From: Dendrocalamus latiflorus
Lineage: Eukaryota; Streptophyta; Magnoliopsida; Poales; Poaceae
Length of the DNA: 64,000 nucleotides
Assembly (NCBI GenBank): GCA_017311315.1
Contig: CM029636.1
Coordinates: 22,995,139 to 23,059,138 of the forward strand
Direction of reading: 5' to 3'
The notes below the pieces were generated by a model. The model worked only from the letters and a program-made list of their open reading frames with translations. It searched no databases and was not told the origin of the DNA. Each line of letters begins with the position of its first letter. Within the stretch, counting starts at the first letter, position 1. This document shows positions 34,136 to 44,600 of this stretch, piece by piece. The position numbers and the translations under genes are program-made.

Positions 34136-35177
34136 TCTCCAGACGAAACAGTAATTTTCCAAACCTACATTTCCAACATCTAACATCCACTTTAGAATTT
34201 CACGTTATCTTAGTGCCAGTGCATACTAAGAAATGAAAAGGATGGAGGGCAACCAAGGTTACATCAGATATTGAAGATCCAGGAATGGGTTAGAGTACGC
34301 GTCTTAAGTTTTTTTTGGGTAGCAGAAGTTCTAACACTGGGCAGAAGGAGCTGCCTAACTTTGTTCCCCTCTTCATTCTGCACAGATATCACCAGTTTCA
34401 CGGCTACGGTGAAATGTATAAACATTATATATGTCCCTAGCTCATACTTTTGCACTTGTATATATGTAGATATACAGAGAATGTAAACTCAGTTCAGAGG
34501 ACAACAGTAAATGGATCCTTCTCTCCTATTTGGCCTTCTGTTCGAGATGGGGAGTCCTGAGGATAGCCTCATAGGCACTTGGAAGATGTATTCCGTTGTT
34601 CATGTCATTACGCTTCTTAGCAACTGCAGCGACAAGTTTAAGAATATCCTATCTCTTTATTATGAATTAAGCAAGCTCAGCCCCTACGCTAGCTATCTAT
34701 AAGAATCAAACATAAGCAATTAGATCCTGCACAATGTCAAACATAAATTCACATTGGCAAATAATGAGTCTTTGGTAATTTGTTCTTTTGGTCGAAATAT
34801 ATCATGGACAATTTGTGTCATGAAGGTGCAGAGAACTGACGTATGATGTTAGCTAAATGCATATTTTCTTTTAACAACGCCCCTTTTCAATTGATCATGT
34901 CCTATCTCCAAAATTTATCTGTCCCAAGTAGGCAAGAGTGGCCCCTAATCCTTGGTGTGATGGATTGATAATGAAGCCATGATTTGTAAGGTAAAAGATT
35001 GGATTAGTGTGCGGTTCAAGTTATGGTTGCATGTTAGTAGTGGAGCTTTTGGTGAGCTTTTTGCTAAGGTGGTTAATTAGGTTTAACTTCCTCGGTGTCT
35101 GACTTAGAGTGGAATCTTGTGCTTCTCTTGCCGGCCTTTTCTTATCTCTCTCGCAACCATGAATTGCTGTAGCTTGA
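34136..35177. other. CBS-gene 3' UTR and gene-free interval
   Basis: A transcribed 3' tail is likely to about 34500. A 63-codon ORF at 34511-34702 has no recognisable features. No mobile element boundary was found. Confidence 0.45.
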
Positions 35178-35425
35178 AAGGCAGTGCTTGGATTTTCGAC
35201 TGCGGCTTATGGCTTTTAGCTGAAATTTTTGAATTTTAGCTATTTACGGTACAGATTACGGAGAGACAGATACTCACTTACGATTTTAGCTGGTATAGAT
35301 GTTGGGCTTTTAACGTGTAGATCGTTTAACTTGTAGACTTTGTCTTGAGAAAAACTCCGTTTGAAAATTAGGTACTGTAGCAAAAGTTAAAAGCCGTCAG
35401 CTTTTGACTTAAAGAACAGGCCCGA
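35178..35425. mobile_element. MITE-like remnant, copy A
   Basis: The left part is GCAGTGCTTGG...CGGCTTATGGCTTTTAGC. The right part, AAAAGCCGTCAGCTTTTGAC...AACAGGCCC, is its imperfect inverse. It shares its layout and words (ACAGATTACGGAG, GTAGAC...TCTTGAGAAAAACTCCGTTT) with the segment at 37402-37636, so the two appear to be diverged copies of one family. Confidence 0.5.
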
Positions 35426-35999
35426 TATTCTGGATGTGTTGCACTCAAGAGGCGCACATCCTTTTATGCTTACTCGTTAGATCAGATAGAACTTTATTTA
35501 CAAGTGAGTATATGTATGTATAAATACTGAATTGATGTATTCCTGCTTTTCAGTACCAATAACGCATGTTTCTTTTGTATATACTAGCAAAGAATATGCT
35601 AGACATCCTATGACAAAGAATCGGATTTGTACCAGCAACATGTTAGCAGTTGCTGCTAATGATCTGTACCAGCAACATATTTAGATTTCTTTCGGTAGAC
35701 AACTAACAAAAATAATGCGGTTGCTGCAATGATTAGATTGCGATGGCTTTATGAACGTCGCTTCGATACTCTGTAGATGAGATACCGGTGGGCAACAAGG
35801 AACAGGCTTTTGGATTTTTGGCTTCTTCAAACGTCAAACTAAATAGGATGATTTTTTAAAACGGGTTCTTCACATGGCTCTTCGAATTTAAAATTATGTG
35901 TGTCATCCACATTGACATCTTTACTATCCACTGATGTCTCAAAAATCTGCGTCGACATCTCCACTATCCACTGACATCTCGAAAAATATAGATAAAAAC

Positions 36000-37195
36000 T
36001 GTTAGACTATGTGGATGGTCGTGATTAAAGTGATGATGAATAATTGATATTTGGTTTGTTTTTGAATTTGTGTTTGCGAAAGTTTCAGTCGATCATAGTT
36101 AAAGGTTTTGGTTTGCTCCGAGTGGTTTCAGTCACGTACGAGTGGTTTTCATCTACTTCAAGTGGTTTTGGTCTATTTCGAGTAGTTTCGAATCAGTCCA
36201 ATTGGGTCCGAGTTGCATCAGACGGTTTTTGAGTAGCAACGAGGTATCAGACGGCTTTCGAGTGCCATCAAAACATCGAACGACACTCAATTGGTATCGG
36301 AGGATCGCACGGCTGGCTTCGACCTCGAAGAGTGATGGACCAGCTGATGTTTATGACCACTCAAAGTCATTTACGACCATATCCAACTTCAACTATGACA
36401 AACTTCGACCACTGTAGCTTTCGACCACGGTAGTACGAGCATCGCAGCATGACTACGAAAGAACGTTTGTTTTCGACTAAGCCTGGTTTCGACCACGGCA
36501 ACTTGACTACGGCATTTCGACCATGACTGACTTTTACCACGTTCGATTTCGACCACGACAGAACGACCACTGAAGGTAATCGTAGCTACAGAACTTTTTC
36601 ATGATCGTAGCTACAGTACTTTGCATGGTCATAGCTACAGTATTTTTTGTGGTCGTAGACTTTACTGGTTGTACTCGATAGTCATAGACTTTGCAGTCGA
36701 TGGTCATAGACTTCGCAGATTGCTGTCATAATCGTAGACTTCGTGGTCTACGATCATTGTCTTTGGTTTTCCGGTCGGTTGTCATAGACCACGTGATTGG
36801 TAGTCGAAGGCTTTGCGATCGGTTGTTGTAAGCTTCATGGTCGGTACTCGTAGACCTTATTGTCGGTACAGTGCTTGACCTCTTGTGATCTTTGAGGAGA
36901 AAGCCTGTGTTGATTTGTGGGAGCTTTCGTCGAGAAGGCTTTTAAGGGTGCTTGTGAGGACATTTTGTAAGTCCGCTAAAATCCAACAATAAAAATCATC
37001 TTGATTCAGTCTAGTTCGTGATTCGTTGAAGATTGCTAGTGATTGCAATTGTGCTTACGTGTAAGACCACGTGCAAGGGTGATCGAAGCAGTCGAACGGT
37101 GTGGTTGTTTGAGCGATCTTGTTATCGACTGTTAGGAGACTCTAAAAAGCGACAGAAATCATACATCCTATCTGATTTCGGCACACAATTCTACA
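36000..37195 (+). mobile_element. Probable solo LTR, 1196 bp
   Basis: It begins TGTTAGACTATG and ends CACACAATTCTACA. The flanks are AAAAC (35995-35999) and AAAAT (37196-37200), a five-base target duplication with one change. It has many GACCAC/GTGGTCGTAG words, a feature shared with the LTRs of the intronic Copia element. No primer-binding site or coding region is present. Confidence 0.55.
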
Positions 37196-37401
37196 AAAAT
37201 CATCAGCCATAGCCCAAAACAAGAGAACCTTTGGCACATCATTGGTTGACACATAATAGCTAGCCAGTATTAGGGGGTTAGGGCCCTATCGAAACAGTAT
37301 AATTGAGTGAGCTTAGAAGTGGGAACCATGCCCTAGTATCCTACCTAGATAGGGCCACATGCTACAGTATAATTGTAGCATAGCGTATCCAATGTAGGAC
37401 T

Positions 37402-37636
37402 TGTTCTTTTTGGTTGAGGCTTATGGTTTTTGGCTACGATTTTGGCTTTTGGGCTGTTCATACGAGAGATTACAGAGTAATAGAAACTCACATGTGGTTT
37501 TACCAATATAAATGAGTCGGTACAGTCTATACTACAATTAACTAGTAGACCCTATCTTAAAAAAACACTTCGTTTTAAAACTAGTTACTATAGAAAAGTT
37601 AAAAGTTGAAGCCAAAAACTGAAAAATAACAGGGCC
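37402..37636. mobile_element. MITE-like remnant, copy B
   Basis: The left end GACTTGTTCTTTTTGGTTGAGG and the right end ACTGAAAAATAACAGGGCC are imperfect inverted repeats. Internal AGAGATTACAGAG and TAGACCCTATCTTAAAAAAACAC match copy A at 35178-35425 in order. Confidence 0.5.
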
Positions 37637-37745
37637 ATAGAACTTCTTAAACCAGGTTAGTGAAATATGAGTGTTAAAGTCCAGCGTTGGTTACCAGGAC
37701 CACCCTAGCTCCGATCTCGCTCCAAATGTTGCAGTCCCACCCAGT

Positions 37746-38307
37746 TAGAGATGGCAATGGGTAAATACCCATCGGGTATTGCCATTCCATACCCGTACCC
37801 GCTAGGTGTAAATTTACCCGTCGGGTTACCCGTATCCGCACGCGGGTAGGAAAATTTACCCGTACCCGTACCCGCACGGGTATTACTACCCGACGGGTAA
37901 CCCGTACCCGCAAGCATACCTGGTTCAACACATAAGAATATCATCAATTTAGACATTCATTAATCATACATGCCAAGCACAAAAGCGTCTAATGATCAAA
38001 ATTAGTACATCACATAAACATACTTGACATGACCATATCAACATATGACAAACAAATAAACAATCAACAACAAGTAGATAATAAAATTAACATTTGAGTG
38101 GGATGTCTAGTTGTCTAATGCGGGCATTCATTACCCGCGGGTAGACGGGTATGGGTAGTATATACCCACACCCGCACCCGCCTACCCGGCGGGTAGAGGA
38201 TTTCGCCCAATAACGTACCCATGGGTACATAAAATTTTCCATACCCGTCTTTTTATCGGGTAAAACCCGTCGGGTATTCGGGTATCGGGTACCCATTGCC
38301 ATCTCTA
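37746..38307. mobile_element. Non-autonomous hAT (Ac-like) element, 562 bp
   Basis: The terminal inverted repeats are TAGAGATGGCAATGGGTA and its complement TACCCATTGCCATCTCTA. A perfect 8-bp target duplication, CACCCAGT, lies at 37738-37745 and 38308-38315, diagnostic for hAT. Subterminal regions carry dense ACCCG/CGGGT repeats in both directions (37770-37920, 38130-38290), typical of transposase-binding arrays. The core has no coding capacity. Confidence 0.92.
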
Positions 38308-38315
38308 CACCCAGT

Positions 38316-40450
38316 TGAGCTAAGAGCAATGCCGGATATGCCCATGTAAAAATTGAGGAAGCTGTGATCAAACCAACAACCTTTATTTTGTGCGGATGAT
38401 TTTTTTAGACCCTATTGCTTTAAACAGCTTAAAAGCTATCGACTTCTTATTTCTAATTTTTAGAAGGCAAAAATTACTTAAAACTTGTCAGTTTCTTAAT
38501 TTTGACTTTTTTCTTTTTGCATTATTCCAAAAGATATAACCATGCTTTCAATTTTTCTTTTATTTTTACTATTTTTCTCATCGTTTTCATTTAGAAAAAA
38601 AAACTAACAGTCGATACAGTGTACTTACAGCCAAAACCCACAGTAGAAGTTAGAAACTGGACTTTTAAGTTATTTGGAGCGGCACCTTAGTCGTCTTAGT
38701 ACACGTAACATGTGCGAGTGCTAAAGGGGGTTAGAAGAATAAAAGAAGTGAGACGGTTCTTACAGAATTGTTCACACAAATATCACTGTAGTCACTTTTT
38801 TTCAAATTTGATTCTTGAACATTGTTGCTGCAAATCTAGCTCTTTTCTTGAGCTCGGCTACATGCCAAGCTCTGCGAGCTCGGTAGGACGCCAACTGTAA
38901 TTAATGCTTGCTTAATTAATGGTAATCATATTTAATTAGTGCTAATTATGAAACCTAGTTACTGTCAACTTTGTGCTGAGCGTCAACAGTAATTAATGCT
39001 TATGCTTAATTAGTGATAATCATATTTAATTAGTGATAATCATAAAAACCTAATTACCTGCTGACCTGGGCCCTCGGTGGTAGCTTGCTATTGAGCAATT
39101 GTGGCTCCCTATCGCTAGCCGAGCTCTTGTAATGAGACAGGCAACACCGTGATTGCTGAGCTTGTTACGGCCAATACAAAGAAATAACGGAAAAAAGAAA
39201 AGAAAAAACTAAAATTATAAATCAACGCATTTCAAGTAGCTTTTAGTTTAAATAATCTAAAAGCCAAAATAAGCCAGAAGCTAAAGCCGTTTAGAGTGCA
39301 ATCATAATTTATGTTAGTTATAATTAATTAACACTAACACTAATTAATTGTATGTCTAATTACATGCCAATCTAGGTAGCTCGGCAAGTGACGCTGAACT
39401 ACTGTAGCGTGGTATCGTTTATCACGCCTGTTGAGGCCCCGCTCAGTTGGGCTAAAAAATAGTGGCTTATGGCTGAACTTGCACTGTAACTGATTGAAAT
39501 TACACTGTAACTGAAGGTGGCTTATTTGACATAATTAAATTTAGAAAAAAATAAAAATAGGAAAAAATATGTTAGCTCATCAAGGACAATGCTGACGAAT
39601 ACGGGAAAAAACCGGCAAAAGCTCAAAAAAGCCAAAAATTCAAAAATAAAATAAAATTTATAAATAGTAAAAAATAAATCAAAAAACAGAAGCTCAATGA
39701 GCAGGATGTAGACTTATTAGAAAGAGGCTAGATTTGTACAAAGAACGATCGTGATCAAATTTTAAAAAATTGTCTACAGTGCAATATGTACTAACTGTTC
39801 TGAACCACCAGCCTTGACCCAAACCACCGGGGGAATCCTCAACCAACAACCCTAATAAATCCCTCGCAATCAAGCGTCCAAGGCAGGAGGAATCATTAAC
39901 CACCACCACAGCTACTAATCCTGTGGTTGCATCGAACACCGCACTTATGCGTTGAAGGATACAGGAGAAGCGGCCGAGCGTTTCTTGGTTCGAGCTGCCT
40001 GGGCGGGAAGGAGTAATGCCCATCGCCACCAATGGCGACTGAATGATGTGCTCCACTGTACCATATTTATTACATATCTGTGTTTCGCTTGTGGAAAAGA
40101 GCAGCTTTGGATTCTTGCGTCTGCTCCTCCCTCCGATGCACTCTGACCTGCTCCTCTTCACTTCGGAACTTCTTTCTACTCCATACACTACTATGGGAGT
40201 GGATTACCTGTCTACCTGACTTGTGGGCTGTGGCGTTCTCCTCACATGGCGAAAGCTGTAGGTGGTGGCCATGCAGTGGCAGTGGCCGCCCATGGCCACC
40301 TCCTCTCCTTTTCTCTTTCCCTTTGCTTTTCAGCTCCTTCCTGTTGTGTTGTTGTCTAGATGCCTCTGCTTGCTCTGATCTCTCTCTCTCCCTCTCTAGA
40401 CTGTGAGCATGTGAGCTGGGCAGTGTGACGCTTCTCGCTTTTCCTTCTTA
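38316..40450. other. Gene-free interval with MITE debris
   Basis: The interval contains AT-rich MITE-like fragments (38400-38690, 39215-39300, 39430-39700, with GGCTTATGGC and AAAAGCC words). No ORF is supported. Confidence 0.45.
38885..39058. repeat. ~105-bp imperfect tandem duplication
   Basis: CCAACTGTAATTAATGCTTGCTTAATTAATGGTAATCATATTTAATTAGTG-like sequence recurs about 105 bases later, starting near 38990. The second copy has its own internal duplication of TTAATTAGTGATAATCAT. Confidence 0.75.
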
Positions 40451-41696
40451 GCTTGTCTGTCCTAGAGATAAAAAGGGGAGAGCGGAGAGAGAGAGAGAGA
40501 GAACCAAAGAAAAAATTTGAAGGGAGAACGAGAAATTACTTGTGTTGTCTTGTGTTCACGGAGTTCTTGCGATGCGCGTTATTCTCCGTGTGACAGTTTA
40601 ATTCCAGGTATTAATGCTGCCATTCGCTCCTTCTTTCTTCTCCCCCTTAATTTCTTCTTGGTTCCCCCATGAAATCTCTTAAGCTCTCTGTATTTCCCCC
40701 CACTTTTTTTTGGTTTTCTCTGGATTTTCTTGAAATGCACTGTATGTTTAGGGAAGTTAGTTAGGTCTAGATTTGGGGCTCGCAAGATGGGATTTTGAGG
40801 ACATGGGGTGCATTTAGGTGATTGGCGACGAGGAAATTCGGCGTCAAGCTGCGATCTTTAGGGATTTCGTGTTTGTGCCTCTTGTTTTGGCGAAATGATT
40901 TTGATTTCTTGGGTGCGTTTATCTTCTGTTGGGGAGTTGGGTGTAGTCGGTGGCTACTATTATTTGTACTGAAACATTCTTTCTATGACAATCTATTGCA
41001 ACTTTTGGGTACTAGTTGCTTTACTACTTCTGCTGTTGCTGTTAGATAGGAGAGGGTGCTAGTAAAGAAGGCTTGATTGGATTTCATTTTGATAAATTTC
41101 TTCTTCGCATTGTCTTTTCTTTTTGCTACATTGATATGTGCATACTCTTTTCGTGGATGTTCTTGGTTTGGATTTTTTTTAAAGAGGCCATAATTGGATT
41201 TCGTGGTGATAAATTTTGGTCTCGCAGAGTTTTGAGCTTTGCTTCTTTCTTTCTTTTTTTTTTTGGTAGGGCATTGCTTGGTTTCTGGGACCTTACCTAA
41301 TTCCTGGTTGGTTTTGGCGTTGATACATTTGTTTGTAATTTTTGCCAAGTTGTCTAAAGGTGAAAAAAAGTAAGAAGTGATCTTGCAGCACAACACATGT
41401 TGATTTCTAGTCAACGCAAAATTGGTTCTTGTGAACTGTGATGATAGTAAACTTCTCCTTTTCTTTTTTTTTAGGTAGGGTATTGGTAGTTGCATCTTTC
41501 ACAATCTGTTGGTATCATTCTCGAGTGATAATTTTCTACTGCCTGCTGTTTGATTCAGACCAGTAACCTGCAACTCGGCGTTTGGTGAGGAGATCTCTCT
41601 GCATTGCTTCCTGTGCCAATGTTGATCGATGAAACCTGCATATGGTGGTAGCCCAGAAAGGAGAACCATTTTTTAGCTTTTGAATAGTTGATGGTT
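40451..41696 (+). other. FPP 5' flank, leader and probable leader intron
   Basis: The start of transcription is probably near 40450-40500, by a (GA)n tract at about 40486-40501. AATTCCAG|GTATT near 40607 and the T-rich stretch ending near 41580 suggest a leader intron. No upstream coding exon fits the FPP protein. Confidence 0.4.
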
Positions 41697-44600
41697 ATGG
41701 ACCGCGCGAGTTGGCTTTGGAGGCGCAAGTCGTCAGATAAAAGCCCCGGGGGCAGCGAATGCTCCGTGTCTGTGCCATCGCATTCCGAACACTGCTCTGA
41801 TGATCAGGTTCTACTCCATGTCTTGATTTTGTATCCTGTAGATTTTTTGACCTCAGAGGACAGTTTAGTTGCAGTAATCATAACCATTTTTTACTTCTCA
41901 ATATACGTATTTTGATTTTTATCATAATTTTGTTTACTATAGTGTTCTTTTCAGTGGTAGGAAAATGAGTTTTCGTAGAAAACTAGTTTGGAACTTTACA
42001 TTGCAAGTGGAACAGAAGTGTCACTTTAGGCATCTATAGGCAAGAGTTCATTTTCGCTACCTTGGACAGACTTGTGGAACATACAAACTCATAGTTTGAC
42101 TTGATTCTAGTAGGGAACGGGGATTGGGTGCTAATGTTCAATGAATGAATTGTCGTTGATGGGAAATATTGTGATAGAGAGAGACCAACTGTCTCTCTAC
42201 TTATCGACTATCATGCCAATAACAATAGTTCGAATTGCGTAAGATTTGTGATGTTGAGCTTGAGCTCTGGCAGGTGAAGCTCTATGTCAATTGATAAGGG
42301 GATTGTAAGTTTGGAACACTTTCTGAATTTTTGTTAACATTGGTAGTTCCCTTTGTGAAGGGCGGGCCTGGCGCATTGGTGGAGTCTCTCCATTGTGCGC
42401 TGGAGGTCGCAGGTTCGAATCAGCCTCTCTGCAAAGCAGGGGAAAGGCTGGCTAGAAAATCCCCTTCCCCTGACCCCACACAGTGTGGGAGCTTCGGCAC
42501 TGGGTACGCCCTATTGGTAGTTCCCTTTGTCATGGAATGTATAAAAAATAGCTGCAGACAGGCAAGATTAGGTTAAGGAGGTACCAGTGGATGCTTTTAA
42601 GACGTTCTTTATTCATAAACTTTCGAGGTTTATCTTTCAAGTCAGTTCATTATTGTTGATTTTCCATGAGATAAGAGGATTTCCTAGCAGTTCAAGTTTA
42701 GCATTGCTTTGCCAAGGAATGTAAACATTTGAGTGATGTTTCCCTAGTAGTTTTCAAGGACCTCTGAGCAACAATAGACTATTCTAAATTATTAACAGAC
42801 AGGGACAATAGAAGGCCTGGAGAACATAGATTGTTTGTTTTTGAAATTTCATTTACATATAGTGGTTATGGAATGGAACATGATTCAGTGGTTACCAGAA
42901 GTGCTTGATTCATGCGAATTAAGGATCCATCAAATTTACTACTCCCTCCAGTCACAAAAGAGTGACACTTTGGGATACAGTTAAATTTCTAAACGTTGGC
43001 TATCGATATGTTTCTGAATATTTAGATTGGACACATGAATCTAAACTTGATGTGCTACTTTTACCCTATGGTGGTTGGTTGATAGATAATACCCTGTTCA
43101 GTCAAGTCCCAACTTTGTTTTCTAATTATAAAGAAACTCAATTCTGTCAGTCCCAGCTTTGGGAGTTAACTATGAGATGTTTGATTTTTGGTCTTGCGGT
43201 TTTGATTTTTCAAGGGTATTAAAAAAACTGTATTTATGTACTTCGTTGCCGACACATTCGTGCTTTCCTTAGAATAAAGGTAATGAACTGCCTAATGAAA
43301 TGGGGACTTCAATAACTAATACTTTTTTAATGTAATCTATACATAAATAACATCTGTTGCTACCTCTGTACACTTGTATTTTTCAACAAATGATTTGCTT
43401 TTTTTACAAGAACAGATCATTTACGCAAAGCATTCTAAGTTTGTTTGCTCATGTTAAACCAGAAGGTTCTGAGGCCTGTCTCAAACAATGCTTCATCACA
43501 TCATGGCCAATCACCTGAAGACTCTTCAAGAATTAGGGATGACGAGACCAAAGAAACTGGAGTCACAAAATCCTTGAGTGAGAAGCTAGCATCTGGAGCT
43601 GATTTAAATGATCCTTTTCCACAGCATGGCCAATCACCAGAACCACACATGTCCTCAAATGTCAGAGATGAAGATATCAAGGAGACCGGGAAGAATTTGA
43701 ATGAGAAACTTGCAGCTGCACTTTTGACCATCGGTGCTAAAGAAGACTTGGTGAAGCAGCATGCTAAAGTCGCAGAAGAGGCTGTTGCAGGTATATTACC
43801 TCCGTAATGAAACCTTTTTAGAAACTCTGCATTGTTTTATGATTCCATTCATCAATTTAAGAAGTTATTTCTGTTGCTAGAATTGTATTTTTAGAAGTTA
43901 GTTTAAGTGAAAGAACGAATTGATTCATTGAGCTTTATTCTTATATGTTGCAGTGTTCTTAAACTGGTCGTTGATAACCTTTTCGTAGGTTGGGAACAAG
44001 CTGAAGCTGAAGTTACTGCCCTCAAGAGGCTACTTGAAGCTGCTTCTCAGAAGAATGCTTCTCTTGATGATCAAGTCAGCCACCTAGATGAGGCCCTCAA
44101 GGAATGTGTCAGGCAGCTGTGTCTGGCACAAGAAGAACAGGAGGACAAAATCCATGATGTAGTTACCAAGAAGTCTCAGGAGTTGATGTCTGAGAACTCC
44201 AAGCTCCAGAACCATATCGCTGAGCTGAAGAAGCAGCTGGAAGCCACCAAATTAGAAGCCCCCACCATGTCTTTACAGAATGATCTACAAGAAAAGCTTC
44301 AGGCAATTGAGAAAGAGAACTTGGATCTCAAGGCCAAGCTCCTTGTACAGTCCAAGGACCTGAAGATACTCTCATTGGAAAGAGATTTGAGCAATCAAGC
44401 AGCTGAGACAGCAAGCAAGCATCACTTGGATAGTGTGAAAAAGATTGCGAGGGTTGAGGCAGAATGCCGCAGGTTACACCATCTAACTCGCAAAACAGCA
44501 TTGGCCAATGATTCTAGGCCTCTGCCAAACAATTTTTGTGTGGATTCACTGACCGACAGCCAGTCTGACAGTGCGGAGCGTATGGTTGCTGTTGATAATG

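Noticed and set aside
42357..42512. A tRNA gene, because of A- and B-box-like motifs
   Set aside because: The acceptor and anticodon arms do not pair, the body is about 156 bp, and an 18-bp target duplication flanks it, so it is a SINE.
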